From Pictodentalium vernedei (taxonomy: Eukaryota; Mollusca; Scaphopoda; Dentaliida; Dentaliidae): a DNA stretch of 64,000 nucleotides. Below are positions 45,376 to 58,117 of this stretch, piece after piece (position 1 is the first letter of the stretch; every line of letters begins with the position of its first letter). The stretch lies in contig CM062296.1 in assembly GCA_031216915.1 (NCBI GenBank), forward strand, positions 795,125,473-795,189,472. The letters run 5' to 3'. The translations under genes and the position numbers were made by a program. The notes below the pieces were generated by a model. It did no database searches and was not told where the DNA came from. It saw nothing but the letters and a program-made list of their open reading frames with translations.

Positions 45376-45804
45376 TGAATTCGATTTTCCAATTATCCCA
45401 AAGCGTTTAAATACCTTTACTTCATCTGTTGATGAGGCCAAACTGGCCAATCACTGTGACTGAGATGGATTCACTCAGTGATTAGTGGAAAACAACCATT
45501 CAAATGTCATCAAACTTTAGCGGTATTTCTACTGTTAATGTTTGATGGCATTTGAATGACTTGTGTTCACTGGCTGAAGACTGTTGGAAATCAAACTCAT
45601 GACAATGCGCAAAACTAATCGACAGATAATTAATGTTTTTATAATAGAAATAATTCAAAGGTCTGGCACTGGCGGATAGATATTTTTCAAAACAAAGAAG
45701 CACGGGCGCAGGTCGGTAAATCGATTTCTGTTGTAAATTATTTCTATGGAATTCAATGTTGTTTTAATATTTTTGAAGTTATATGACTTTATGACAAAAT
45801 GAAC

Positions 45805-48219
45805 TCATCTCAGAAGTGCTTTCACAAGAATGTTTCGAAGACTGGGATTTTTCTTATAAGCTATGATGCATCGTTTGTTAATGGCTTCTGGCAGTTTTGT
45901 GTTTAATTCCGTAAAGTTGTTTTTGAAAATTTTTGCAATTTCGACATTGCGTCGATTATAAACCAAAGGAAAACAAATAATTTTATTTGGCAACCCAGAG
46001 TACTCTCTATTGAGTCCGTATGGGAGATAGGTCCTGAGCTTACCAATCCAATAGTTTTCACGCTCAAGTCGTTTGTCTGTTGTGGTTTCATCATCGTCCA
46101 AAAACGGAATTTGCTCAATGGGTTGGAAACTAAAATGTGACTTAATGTCATGACCCGGGAGGTTAAAGTGGTCTGAGACTGCCTTTCCTGAATCTAAACG
46201 GATATTTGATAAATGGTTTTGCATTCTGACGCGCAGAGGGTTTTTCGTCTGGCCGACATATTGGATATGGCATAATTTACATGTGATTAAATAAATGATG
46301 TTTTCAGAATCACAGTTGAAGCTGTTTCTAACTTGGTAAAACATACGGGTTTGTTCGCTAAAGAATGTTTTACCGGTATTCATGTAGTTCATACGATGTA
46401 TGTAACAAATTTTGCGTTGACATAGATTTACTGATCCATTTCCCAGAACTGGGCGGTTATGCCGAATTTTCGTGGGGTGCGTTGGCTCAGAGTCCCGAAT
46501 GGGTGTCTCTATCTCACGGATTGTATCAGATTTAATTTTTCGCAAAAGTCGTTTTGAGTAACCGCGTTTAACAAGTGTTTTGAAAAGAATTGAACATGCG
46601 TGATTGAGGTCGCTTCTGTTCGTACAATTTCTATGGAATCGAATGATTTGAGATTTTACCAACCCATTGAATAGTTTGGGTGGGTGGTAAGAAGCTCTAT
46701 GGAGAAGTTGGTGAGAATCGGTCGGTTTAAAAAAGACTTTTGTGTCTAGTACGTTGCTATGCCGGAAATGAGGGCCCTTGAATACAGTCACATCCAGAAA
46801 ATCAATGGTATTTTCTGAAATGCAGGGCTGTAATTTAATGGATTCATCGTGGTTGTTCAGGATTTCCAAGAATTCGTTGAAGTCATCACGGCCATGGGGC
46901 CATATGATGAAAATGTCGTCTTGGAACCTGTGATAACATAATGGCTGTTTTCTTGCTTTAGCAAGAGCACCTCTCTCCCATTCTGCAACAAAAATATTAG
47001 CAAAATTTGGACTGAATTTTTTACCCATACTACATCCACTTATTTGGAGATAAAATTTATTGTTAAATTCAAAGTCGTTACCTTTCAATGATAATTCTAA
47101 CAATTGCAGGATTTCTTCCGATGGCCTGTTTGGGTCGTCGTACCTTTTGAATGATTGTTTTATTGCCTCTAGACCAGCGTCAATACCAATGTTAGTATAC
47201 ATACTTTCAATGTCTAGGGTAATGAGGAGACTGTCGGAAGGAACCTGCAATTTGTTAATTTTCATTAAAAAGTCCTCAGTGTCTTTGAGGAAGCTCGGAT
47301 GGCGGCAAGCAATTGGTTTTAAATAAAAATCAATATACTGTGAAATGTGGTAAGATTCCGAGCCACAGTCGCTGACAATAGGCCGACCAGGAGGGGTGAA
47401 TTCGTCACTCCAACTGCTGAGTGGTTTATGTATTTTAGGCAAGAGGTAAAACTTACGATTGTTTGAATCCCTCTCTGCAATTAAATACTCGACATGTTTT
47501 TTCTCAATGAAGTCGTGGTCCAGCAAGCTTTTTAGAATTCCATTAAATTTTGAACAATTTTCTTGCCAAATTGGTGCTTCTAAAGGTTTGTAATATTTTG
47601 GGTTATTTAATTGGCGTTCAGCTTCTTTAATATAATTATCTTTTGACATCAGAACTGTAGCAGATCCTTTGTCACAAGGCTTGATGATAATTTGTTTGTT
47701 GTTTTTCAGCGTCTTCAGGGCGTTTCTTTCGATTTGGTTCAAATTTTGTTTGTCTTTCAAAAATGATTCCGGGATTTGGCTTACTTGTTCTTTAACTTTT
47801 TGAGAAATCTCATTAATTTCAGGTTTAACTTTCCGAGGTGATGGGCACCACCCGGTTGGATTGGCAAAGAGGTCTTTTGAGCCTGTTGAATTTCGAAATT
47901 TATCTGCCAATGCTGTTGCCCTAAAAAATTGTTGGCTTGCTGGACCACCGTTCATTTCGTTAATGTAACTGTAATCATCCATGACAACTGCACCTGTCCC
48001 AAAATTTACGATTTTGGGCTTAGGTTTTAATGGGGCTGGGGCGGGAACGAAAGTTAAACCATACCTGAGTAGATCTTTCTCACCTTCAGTTAATTTTAGA
48101 TCAGGAACCAAGTTTACTATTTCGGTTCCTAGTCCTACTTTTTCTCCATGGCTGATGCCTTCTTCTGTAATTAGTTTAAAGGCTGCTCTTTGATGTATGG
48201 TTCTATGCGTGGCAGCCAT
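45805..48219 (-). CDS. PLE ORF2: reverse transcriptase + GIY-YIG endonuclease
   Basis: 804 aa, full length, with a Glu codon at 26. Carries the subfamily changes N67K, T70I, K355Q, V393I and Q484H, plus D72N shared with U14. No catalytic residue is affected. Confidence 0.94.
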   Translation of the reverse strand: MAATHRTIHQRAAFKLITEEGISHGEKVGLGTEIVNLVPDLKLTEGEKDLLRYGLTFVPAPAPLKPKPKIVNFGTGAVVMDDYSYINEMNGGPASQQFFRATALADKFRNSTGSKDLFANPTGWCPSPRKVKPEINEISQKVKEQVSQIPESFLKDKQNLNQIERNALKTLKNNKQIIIKPCDKGSATVLMSKDNYIKEAERQLNNPKYYKPLEAPIWQENCSKFNGILKSLLDHDFIEKKHVEYLIAERDSNNRKFYLLPKIHKPLSSWSDEFTPPGRPIVSDCGSESYHISQYIDFYLKPIACRHPSFLKDTEDFLMKINKLQVPSDSLLITLDIESMYTNIGIDAGLEAIKQSFKRYDDPNRPSEEILQLLELSLKGNDFEFNNKFYLQISGCSMGKKFSPNFANIFVAEWERGALAKARKQPLCYHRFQDDIFIIWPHGRDDFNEFLEILNNHDESIKLQPCISENTIDFLDVTVFKGPHFRHSNVLDTKVFFKPTDSHQLLHRASYHPPKLFNGLVKSQIIRFHRNCTNRSDLNHACSILFKTLVKRGYSKRLLRKIKSDTIREIETPIRDSEPTHPTKIRHNRPVLGNGSVNLCQRKICYIHRMNYMNTGKTFFSEQTRMFYQVRNSFNCDSENIIYLITCKLCHIQYVGQTKNPLRVRMQNHLSNIRLDSGKAVSDHFNLPGHDIKSHFSFQPIEQIPFLDDDETTTDKRLERENYWIGKLRTYLPYGLNREYSGLPNKIICFPLVYNRRNVEIAKIFKNNFTELNTKLPEAINKRCIIAYKKNPSLRNILVKALLR

Positions 48220-49520
48220 CCTTGGTAGATTTTATTCGCTGTTTCCGTCGACCAGTGGATGGGATCACCTGGGCAACATTTAAACTGGCTTGCTGGAATT
48301 GCTGGGATTATCTCCAAATTCTTTGTTGACTTCGCAGCCTCGTTGATAACAGTCAAATTTTGTTGGTCCCTAGAACATAAACTAGAAGAAAAATTATGTT
48401 CCTGAAAAAGAAGTTTTGTATTAGGGTAACATTTGCGGAAATTGCTTATCATATTACCTAGTCTACCTGTTGATGTGTGGCCAATCTTTTTTCTGTTCTG
48501 CACGTCTATGCGCCAGTCTTCTCTATTGTTGACCCCAACGTTGAAAAGAATTGCTTTGGGGTGTTGTCGATCTTTCTCTTTTTCCATGTTCTTAGCCATC
48601 TGACGAATGTGATTTAAGGTTCCACCAGAGTATGATGCGATGAACGTGTTGGGTGGAGGGTTGGCATCAATCCTTGAGATGTTCGATGATCCGATGATCC
48701 AAACAGGTTTGTTTGGCTTGACTGGCAGGGTCCAGCTGTTCTTGTTTTCACCAGATTTCCAGAATCGGTAGAATGACGACTTGCCGTTTGTAGATGGCTT
48801 CTTTTGAGGTGGTGTTTTGACTATGCTGGCGTACGATGGCGATTCCGGTGTTGTGGAGCAACGTGCTGTAAATGATGGTTTTTTGGTCGCTGGTGCTGTT
48901 GGAGAGATGGTTTCTCGTCTTTTTCTTTTCGATGGAGTTTCTCTGGAAGTAGAAAATGAAATTTGCTGGCGGGCCACCGGCGATTTAGAACGAGCACGTT
49001 GATTGAAAGAGGTCTGGCTAATGACCGCTGGTTTTTTGAACTGGGACAGAAGTTGATCCGAAAGAGAATAAAATTTGTCAATAGTACTTTCTTGTAGTCG
49101 ATTACCAAAATTCTTCTGTCCCCATTTAACTGCCGTATTCCGTGCTCGTGGAAAGTCCTGGGGTTTTAGAAAAGGAGCCGAAAGAACCAGGTCTTGTTTT
49201 TCTTTTAGAGTTTTTTTGTAATAATCTACCAAAGTTTGTATAACTTCAAAAGCCCATTTTTTGGTTAAATTGTTGAGCGCGTCCGAAATATAAATGGTTG
49301 GCAGAGCCGGCCGAAAGGTTTTATTGCGCTCGTCCACTGTTTTTTGGAATGATTTTGGGAGGACTTTCTGTGCCAAACAGTCCTCTAAAAATGCCAAATG
49401 GTGAAATAGTTGTAGAATGTGGTAAAGGGATTTTACCAATTGTGCATGAGCCGAATATGCCGGGTCTTTTTGCCGCTCTTGGCGGTTAACAGATTTAACA
49501 TTTGTGGAGTTTTTAGCCAT
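48171..49520 (-). CDS. PLE ORF1, SGNH/GDSL-hydrolase-like protein
   Basis: 449 aa, intact, with the normal A7 run and the majority protein sequence including F44. Silent differences shared with U10, U13 and U14 (for example around 48541-48560) place it in that subfamily. Confidence 0.82.
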   Translation of the reverse strand: MAKNSTNVKSVNRQERQKDPAYSAHAQLVKSLYHILQLFHHLAFLEDCLAQKVLPKSFQKTVDERNKTFRPALPTIYISDALNNLTKKWAFEVIQTLVDYYKKTLKEKQDLVLSAPFLKPQDFPRARNTAVKWGQKNFGNRLQESTIDKFYSLSDQLLSQFKKPAVISQTSFNQRARSKSPVARQQISFSTSRETPSKRKRRETISPTAPATKKPSFTARCSTTPESPSYASIVKTPPQKKPSTNGKSSFYRFWKSGENKNSWTLPVKPNKPVWIIGSSNISRIDANPPPNTFIASYSGGTLNHIRQMAKNMEKEKDRQHPKAILFNVGVNNREDWRIDVQNRKKIGHTSTGRLGNMISNFRKCYPNTKLLFQEHNFSSSLCSRDQQNLTVINEAAKSTKNLEIIPAIPASQFKCCPGDPIHWSTETANKIYQGWLPRIEPYIKEQPLN

Positions 49521-49664
49521 TTTCCCGGACTTAATTTAGGCTGAAATAAATAATTATTAGAACAAGTCAAAATGATGAAAAAGTGATGAAAAAATGAAGC
49601 AAAAATGAAAATGAACGAATAAATGAAATGTGAATACCTAATGAAAATGTTGATGAAATAAATA

Positions 49665-49721
49665 GAGCGCACTGTCGTTGCCTCGACGTTTCGGGTTAAA
49701 TGCCCTTCTTCAGGAAGCAGG
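49665..49721 (-). ncRNA. hammerhead-like motif (U11)
   Basis: Unchanged core and stems, in an element with both ORFs intact. Confidence 0.42.
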
Positions 49722-50150
49722 TGAATTCGATTTTCCAATTATCCCAAAGCGTTTAAATACCTTTACTTCATCTGTTGATGAGGCCAAACTGGCCAATCAC
49801 TGTGACTGAGATGGATTCACTCAGTGATTAGTGGAAAACAACCATTCAAATGTCATCAAACTTTAGCGGTATTTCTACTGTTAATGTTTGATGGCATTTG
49901 AATGACTTGTGTTCACTGGCTGAAGACTGTTGGAAATCAAACTCATGACAATGCGCAAAACTAATCGACAGATAATTAATGTTTTTATAATAGAAATAAT
50001 TCAAAGGTCTGGCACTGGCGGATAGATATTTTTCAAAACAAAGAAGCACGGGCGCAGGTCGGTAAATCGATTTCTGTTGTAAATTATTTCTATGGAATTC
50101 AATGTTGTTTTAATATTTTTGAAGTTATATTACTTTATGACAAAATGAAC

Positions 50151-52565
50151 TCATCTCAGAAGTGCTTTCACAAGAATGTTTCGAAGACTGGGATTTTTCT
50201 TATAAGCTATGATGCATCGTTTGTTAATGGCTTCTGGCAGTTTTGTGTTTAATTCCGTAAAGTTGTTTTTGAAAATTTTTGCAATTTCCACATTGCGTCG
50301 ATTATAAACCAAAGGAAAACAAATAATTTTATTTGGCAACCCAGAGTACTCTCTATTGAGTCCGTATGGGAGATAGGTCCTGAGCTTACCAATCCAATAG
50401 TTTTCACGCTCAAGTCGTTTGTCTGTTGTGGTTTCATCATCGTCCAAAAACGGAATTTGCTCAATGGGTTGGAAACTAAAATGTGACTTAATGTCATGAC
50501 CCGGGAGGTTAAAGTGGTCTGAGACTGCCTTTCCTGAATCTAAACGGATATTTGATAAATGGTTTTGCATTCTGACGCGCAGAGGGTTTTTCGTCTGGCC
50601 GACATATTGGATATGGCATAATTTACATGTGATTAAATAAATGATGTTTTCAGAATCACAGTTGAAGCTGTTTCTAACTTGGTAAAACATACGGGTTTGT
50701 TCGCTAAAGAATGTTTTACCGGTATTCATGTAGTTCATACGATGTATGTAACAAATTTTGCGTTGACATAGATTTACTGATCCATTTCCCAGAACTGGGC
50801 GGTTATGCCGAATTTTCGTGGGGTGCGTTGGCTCAGAGTCCCGAATGGGTGTCTCTATCTCACGGATTGTATCAGATTTAATTTTTCGCAAAAGTCGTTT
50901 TGAGTAACCGCGTTTAACAAGTGTTTTGAAAAGAATTGAACATGCGTGATTGAGGTCGCTTCTGTTCGTACAATTTCTATGGAATCGAATGATTTGAGAT
51001 TTTACCAACCCATTGAATAGTTTGGGTGGGTGGTAAGAAGCTCTATGGAGAAGTTGGTGAGAATCGGTCGGTTTAAAAAAGACTTTTGTGTCTAGTACGT
51101 TGCTATGCCGGAAATGAGGGCCCTTGAATACAGTCACATCCAGAAAATCAATGGTATTTTCTGAAATGCAGGGCTGTAATTTAATGGATTCATCGTGGTT
51201 GTTCAGGATTTCCAAGAATTCGTTGAAGTCATCACGGCCATGGGGCCATATGATGAAAATGTCGTCTTGGAACCTGTGATAACATAATGGCTGTTTTCTT
51301 GCTTTAGCAAGAGCACCTCTCTCCCATTCTGCAACAAAAATATTAGCAAAATTTGGACTGAATTTTTTACCCATACTACATCCACTTATTTGGAGATAAA
51401 ATTTATTGTTAAATTCAAAGTCGTTACCTTTCAATGATAATTCTAACAATTGCAGGATTTCTTCCGATGGCCTGTTTGGGTCGTCGTACCTTTTGAATGA
51501 TTGTTTTATTGCCTCTAGACCAGCGTCAATACCAATGTTAGTATACATACTTTCAATGTCTAGGGTAATGAGGAGACTGTCGGAAGGAACCTGCAATTTG
51601 TTAATTTTCATTAAAAAGTCCTCAGTGTCTTTGAGGAAGCTCGGATGGCGGCAAGCAATTGGTTTTAAATAAAAATCAATATACTGTGAAATGTGGTAAG
51701 ATTCCGAGCCACAGTCGCTGACAATAGGCCGACCAGGAGGGGTGAATTCGTCACTCCAACTGCTGAGTGGTTTATGTATTTTAGGCAAGAGGTAAAACTT
51801 ACGATTGTTTGAATCCCTCTCTGCAATTAAATACTCGACATGTTTTTTCTCAATGAAGTCGTGGTCCAGCAAGCTTTTTAGAATTCCATTAAATTTTGAA
51901 CAATTTTCTTGCCAAATTGGTGCTTCTAAAGGTTTGTAATATTTTGGGTTATTTAATTGGCGTTCAGCTTCTTTAATATAATTATCTTTTGACATCAGAA
52001 CTGTAGCAGATCCTTTGTCACAAGGCTTGATGATAATTTGTTTGTTGTTTTTCAGCGTCTTCAGGGCGTTTCTTTCGATTTGGTTCAAATTTTGTTTGTC
52101 TTTCAAAAATGATTCCGGGATTTGGCTTACTTGTTCTTTAACTTTTTGAGAAATCTCATTAATTTCAGGTTTAACTTTCCGAGGTGATGGGCACCACCCG
52201 GTTGGATTGGCAAAGAGGTCTTTTGAGCCTGTTGAATTTCGAAATTTATCTGCCAATGCTGTTGCCCTAAAAAATTGTTGGCTTGCTGGACCACCGTTCA
52301 TTTCGTTAATGTAACTGTAATCATCCATGACAACTGCACCTGTCCCAAAATCTACGATTTTGGGCTTAGGTTTTAATGGGGCTGGGGCGGGAACGAAAGT
52401 TAAACCATACCTGAGTAGATCTTTCTCACCTTCAGTTAATTTTAGATCAGGAACCAAGTTTACTATTTCGGTTCCTAGTCCTACTTTTTATCCATGGCTG
52501 ATGCCTTCTTCTGTAATTAGTTTAAAGGCTGCTCTTTGATGTATGGTTCTATGCGTGGCAGCCAT
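50151..52565 (-). pseudogene. PLE ORF2 with E26 nonsense codon
   Basis: Same TAA at codon 26 as U10 and U13; the remaining 768-codon frame is open. Near the 3' end it has the atttccacattg variant of the majority units in place of the subfamily's atttcgacattg, marking one edge of the mosaic. Confidence 0.9.
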
Positions 52566-53867
52566 CCTTGGTAGATTTTATTCGCTGTTTCCGTCGACCA
52601 GTGGATGGGATCACCTGGGCAACATTTAAACTGGCTTGCTGGAATTGCTGGGATTATCTCCAAATTCTTTGTTGACTTCGCAGCCTCGTTGATAACAGTC
52701 AAATTTTGTTGGTCCCTAGAACATAAACTAGAAGAAAAATTATGTTCCTGAAAAAGAAGTTTTGTATTAGGGTAACATTTGCGGAAATTGCTTATCATAT
52801 TACCTAGTCTACCTGTTGATGTGTGGCCAATCTTTTTTCTGTTCTGCACGTCTATGCGCCAGTCTTCTCTATTGTTGACCCCAACGTTGAAAAGAATTGC
52901 TTTGGGGTGTTGTCGATCTTTCTCTTTTTCCATGTTCTTAGCCATCTGACGAATGTGATTTAAGGTTCCACCAGAGTATGATGCGATGAACGTGTTGGGT
53001 GGAGGGTTGGCATCAATCCTTGAGATGTTCGATGATCCGATGATCCAAACAGGTTTGTTTGGCTTGACTGGCAGGGTCCAGCTGTTCTTGTTTTCACCAG
53101 ATTTCCAGAATCGGTAGAATGACGACTTGCCGTTTGTAGATGGCTTCTTTTGAGGTGGTGTTTTGACTATGCTGGCGTACGATGGCGATTCCGGTGTTGT
53201 GGAGCAACGTGCTGTAAATGATGGTTTTTTGGTCGCTGGTGCTGTTGGAGAGATGGTTTCTCGTCTTTTTCTTTTCGATGGAGTTTCTCTGGAAGTAGAA
53301 AATGAAATTTGCTGGCGGGCCACCGGCGATTTAGAACGAGCACGTTGATTGAAAGAGGTCTGGCTAATGACCGCTGGTTTTTTGAACTGGGACAGAAGTT
53401 GATCCGAAAGAGAATAAAATTTGTCAATAGTACTTTCTTGTAGTCGATTACCAAAATTCTTCTGTCCCCATTTAACTGCCGTATTCCGTGCTCGTGGAAA
53501 GTCCTGGGGTTTTAGAAAAGGAGCCGAAAGAACCAGGTCTTGTTTTTCTTTTAGAGTTTTTTTTGTAATAATCTACCAATGTTTGTATAACTTCAAAAGC
53601 CCATTTTTTGGTTAAATTGTTGAGCGCGTCCGAAATATAAATGGTTGGCAGAGCCGGCCGAAAGGTTTTATTGCGCTCGTCCACTGTTTTTTGAAATGAT
53701 TTTGGGAGGACTTTCTGTGCCAAACAGTCCTCTAAAAATGCCAAATGGTGAAATAGTTGTAGAATGTGGTAAAGGGATTTTACCAATTGTGCATGAGCCG
53801 AATATGCCGGGTCTTTTTGCCGCTCTTGGCGGTTAACAGATTTAACATTTGTGGAGTTTTTAGCCAT
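52517..53867 (-). pseudogene. PLE ORF1 with A7->A8 frameshift (mosaic)
   Basis: T8 at 53557-53564. The 3' half carries subfamily markers (ttgaaaagaattgc, ~52888). The 5' half carries U7/U9 markers (accaatg after the T run; F44 retained). The exchange point lies between about 52.9 and 53.57 kb. Confidence 0.9.
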
Positions 53868-54011
53868 TTTCCCGGACTTAATTTAGGCTGAAATAAATAA
53901 TTATTAGAACAAGTCAAAATGATGAAAAAGTGATGAAAAAATGAAGCAAAAATGAAAATGAACGAATAAATGAAATGTGAATACCTAATGAAAATGTTGA
54001 TGAAATAAATA

Positions 54012-54068
54012 GAGCGCACTGTCGTTGCCTCGACGTTTCGGGTTAAATGCCCTTCTTCAGGAAGCAGG
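54012..54068 (-). ncRNA. hammerhead-like motif (U12)
   Basis: Unchanged core and stems. Confidence 0.4.
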
Positions 54069-54367
54069 TGAATTCGATTTTCCAATTATCCCAAAGCGTT
54101 TAAATACCTTTACTTCATCTGTTGATGAGGCCAAACTGGCCAATCACTGTGACTGAGATGGATTCACTCAGTGATTAGTGGAAAACAACCATTCAAATGT
54201 CATCAAACTTTAGCGGTATTTCTACTGTTAATGTTTGATGGCATTTGAATGACTTGTGTTCACTGGCTGAAGACTGTTGGAAATCAAACTCATGACAATG
54301 CGCAAAACTAATCGACAGATAATTAATGTTTTTATAATAGAAATAATTCAAAGGTCTGGCACTGGCG

Positions 54368-55544
54368 GATAGATATTTTTCAAAACAAAGAAGCACGGGC
54401 GCAGGTCGGTAAATCGATTTCTGTTGTAAATTATTTCTATGGAATTCAATGTTGTTTTAATATTTTTGAAGTTATATTACTTTATGACAAAATGAACTCA
54501 TCTCAGAAGTGCTTTCACAAGAATGTTTCGAAGACTGGGATTTTTCTTATAAGCTATGATGCATCGTTTGTTAATGGCTTCTGGCAGTTTTGTGTTTAAT
54601 TCCGTAAAGTTGTTTTTGAAAATTTTTGCAATTTCCACATTGCGTCGATTATAAACCAAAGGAAAACAAATAATTTTATTTGGCAACCCAGAGTACTCTC
54701 TATTGAGTCCGTATGGGAGATAGGTCCTGAGCTTACCAATCCAATAGTTTTCACGCTCAAGTCGTTTGTCTGTTGTGGTTTCATCATCGTCCAAAAACGG
54801 AATTTGCTCAATGGGTTGGAAACTAAAATGTGACTTAATGTCATGACCCGGGAGGTTAAAGTGGTCTGAGACTGCCTTTCCTGAATCTAAACGGATATTT
54901 GATAAATGGTTTTGCATTCTGACGCGCAGAGGGTTTTTCGTCTGGCCGACATATTGGATATGGCATAATTTACATGTGATTAAATAAATGATGTTTTCAG
55001 AATCACAGTTGAAGCTGTTTCTAACTTGGTAAAACATACGGGTTTGTTCGCTAAAGAATGTTTTACCGGTATTCATGTAGTTCATACGATGTATGTAACA
55101 AATTTTGCGTTGACATAGATTTACTGATCCATTTCCCAGAACAGGGCGGTTATGCCGAATTTTCGTGGGGTGCGTTGGCTCAGAGTCCCGAATGGGTGTC
55201 TCTATCTCACGGATTGTATCAGATTTAATTTTTCGCAAAAGTCGTTTTGAGTAACCGCGTTTAACAAGTGTTTTGAAAAGAATTGAACATGCGTGATTGA
55301 GGTCGCTTCTGTTCGTACAATTTCTATGGAATCGAATGATTTGAGATTTTACCAACCCATTGAATAGTTTGGGTGGGTGGTAAGAAGCTCTATGGAGAAG
55401 TTGGTGAGAATCGGTCGGTTTAAAAAAGACTTTTGTGTCTAGTACGTTGCTATGCCGGAACTGAGGGCCCTTGAATACAGTCACATCCAGAAAATCAATG
55501 GTATTTTCTGAAATGCAGGGCTGTAATTTAATGGATTCATCGTG
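54368..55544 (-). mobile_element. 5'-truncated PLE copy T4 (1,177 bp)
   Basis: Exact positional counterpart of T3 at +14,245 bp, with the same truncation point. Confidence 0.93.
54498..55544 (-). pseudogene. ORF2 C-terminal fragment in T4
   Basis: Residues ~457-804, same protein as in T3. The endonuclease domain is complete and RT motifs A-C are absent. Confidence 0.9.

Positions 55545-55580
<36 letters not shown>
55545..55580. repeat. (GATA)9 microsatellite
   Basis: 36 bp, the same copy number as at 41300. Equal length at a fast-mutating repeat suggests the 14,245 bp duplication is recent. Confidence 0.97.
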
Positions 55581-55702
55581 TTTTTCAAAACAAAGAAGCA
55601 CGGGCGCAGGTCGGTAAATCGATTTCTGTTGTAAATTATTTCTATGGAATTCAATGTTGTTTTAATATTTTTGAAGTTATATGACTTTATGACAAAATGA
55701 AC

Positions 55703-58117
55703 TCATCTCAGAAGTGCTTTCACAAGAATGTTTCGAAGACTGGGATTTTTCTTATAAGCTATGATGCATCGTTTGTTAATGGCTTCTGGCAGTTTTGTGT
55801 TTAATTCCGTAAAGTTGTTTTTGAAAATTTTTGCAATTTCGACATTGCGTCGATTATAAACCAAAGGAAAACAAATAATTTTATTTGGCAACCCAGAGTA
55901 CTCTCTATTGAGTCCGTATGGGAGATAGGTCCTGAGCTTACCAATCCAATAGTTTTCACGCTCAAGTCGTTTGTCTGTTGTGGTTTCATCATCGTCCAAA
56001 AACGGAATTTGCTCAATGGGTTGGAAACTAAAATGTGACTTAATGTCATGACCCGGGAGGTTAAAGTGGTCTGAGACTGCCTTTCCTGAATCTAAACGGA
56101 TATTTGATAAATGGTTTTGCATTCTGACGCGCAGAGGGTTTTTCGTCTGGCCGACATATTGGATATGGCATAATTTACATGTGATTAAATAAATGATGTT
56201 TTCAGAATCACAGTTGAAGCTGTTTCTAACTTGGTAAAACATACGGGTTTGTTCGCTAAAGAATGTTTTACCGGTATTCATGTAGTTCATACGATGTATG
56301 TAACAAATTTTGCGTTGACATAGATTTACTGATCCATTTCCCAGAACTGGGCGGTTATGCCGAATTTTCGTGGGGTGCGTTGGCTCAGAGTCCCGAATGG
56401 GTGTCTCTATCTCACGGATTGTATCAGATTTAATTTTTCGCAAAAGTCGTTTTGAGTAACCGCGTTTAACAAGTGTTTTGAAAAGAATTGAACATGCGTG
56501 ATTGAGGTCGCTTCTGTTCGTACAATTTCTATGGAATCGAATGATTTGAGATTTTACCAACCCATTGAATAGTTTGGGTGGGTGGTAAGAAGCTCTATGG
56601 AGAAGTTGGTGAGAATCGGTCGGTTTAAAAAAGACTTTTGTGTCTAGTACGTTGCTATGCCGGAAATGAGGGCCCTTGAATACAGTCACATCCAGAAAAT
56701 CAATGGTATTTTCTGAAATGCAGGGCTGTAATTTAATGGATTCATCGTGGTTGTTCAGGATTTCCAAGAATTCGTTGAAGTCATCACGGCCATGGGGCCA
56801 TATGATGAAAATGTCGTCTTGGAACCTGTGATAACATAATGGCTGTTTTCTTGCTTTAGCAAGAGCACCTCTCTCCCATTCTGCAACAAAAATATTAGCA
56901 AAATTTGGACTGAATTTTTTACCCATACTACATCCACTTATTTGGAGATAAAATTTATTGTTAAATTCAAAGTCGTTACCTTTCAATGATAATTCTAACA
57001 ATTGCAGGATTTCTTCCGATGGCCTGTTTGGGTCGTCGTACCTTTTGAATGATTGTTTTATTGCCTCTAGACCAGCGTCAATACCAATGTTAGTATACAT
57101 ACTTTCAATGTCTAGGGTAATGAGGAGACTGTCGGAAGGAACCTGCAATTTGTTAATTTTCATTAAAAAGTCCTCAGTGTCTTTGAGGAAGCTCGGATGG
57201 CGGCAAGCAATTGGTTTTAAATAAAAATCAATATACTGTGAAATGTGGTAAGATTCCGAGCCACAGTCGCTGACAATAGGCCGACCAGGAGGGGTGAATT
57301 CGTCACTCCAACTGCTGAGTGGTTTATGTATTTTAGGCAAGAGGTAAAACTTACGATTGTTTGAATCCCTCTCTGCAATTAAATACTCGACATGTTTTTT
57401 CTCAATGAAGTCGTGGTCCAGCAAGCTTTTTAGAATTCCATTAAATTTTGAACAATTTTCTTGCCAAATTGGTGCTTCTAAAGGTTTGTAATATTTTGGG
57501 TTATTTAATTGGCGTTCAGCTTCTTTAATATAATTATCTTTTGACATCAGAACTGTAGCAGATCCTTTGTCACAAGGCTTGATGATAATTTGTTTGTTGT
57601 TTTTCAGCGTCTTCAGGGCGTTTCTTTCGATTTGGTTCAAATTTTGTTTGTCTTTCAAAAATGATTCCGGGATTTGGCTTACTTGTTCTTTAACTTTTTG
57701 AGAAATCTCATTAATTTCAGGTTTAACTTTCCGAGGTGATGGGCACCACCCGGTTGGATTGGCAAAGAGGTCTTTTGAGCCTGTTGAATTTCGAAATTTA
57801 TCTGCCAATGCTGTTGCCCTAAAAAATTGTTGGCTTGCTGGACCACCGTTCATTTCGTTAATGTAACTGTAATCATCCATGACAACTGCACCTGTCCCAA
57901 AATCTACGATTTTGGGCTTAGGTTTTAATGGGGCTGGGGCGGGAACGAAAGTTAAACCATACCTGAGTAGATCTTTCTCACCTTCAGTTAATTTTAGATC
58001 AGGAACCAAGTTTACTATTTCGGTTCCTAGTCCTACTTTTTATCCATGGCTGATGCCTTCTTCTGTAATTAGTTTAAAGGCTGCTCTTTGATGTATGGTT
58101 CTATGCGTGGCAGCCAT
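55703..58117 (-). pseudogene. PLE ORF2 with E26 nonsense codon
   Basis: Same protein as U10 downstream of the stop, with subfamily residues K67, I70, Q355, I393 and H484. All RT and GIY-YIG motifs remain in the open part. Confidence 0.9.

Larger units (their letters stand above)
41300..45674 (-). mobile_element. PLE unit U10 (4,375 bp, both ORFs broken)
   Basis: First member of a diverged subfamily (U10-U14). There is no 197 bp deletion, but ORF2 has a nonsense codon and ORF1 a frameshift. Leader at 45175-45674. Confidence 0.94.
45675..50020 (-). mobile_element. PLE unit U11 (4,346 bp, intact)
   Basis: Intact member of the U10-U14 subfamily with both ORFs open and a 49 nt overlap. Leader at 49521-50020. 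Confidence 0.96.
40123..54367. repeat. 14,245 bp higher-order repeat (T3-U10-U11-U12)
   Basis: The block adds up exactly (1,177+4,375+4,346+4,347). All features of 54368-64000 recur at the same spacing, so T4-U13-U14 is the start of a second copy. A few substitutions separate the copies, for example in the U9/U12 leaders and P238S in U14. Confidence 0.92.
50021..54367 (-). mobile_element. PLE unit U12 (4,347 bp, mosaic, both ORFs broken)
   Basis: The middle of the unit matches the U10/U13 subfamily. The 3' UTR and ORF2 3' end (50126-50290), ORF1 5' half and leader (from about 53.5 kb) match the other subfamily. Leader at 53868-54367. Confidence 0.92.
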
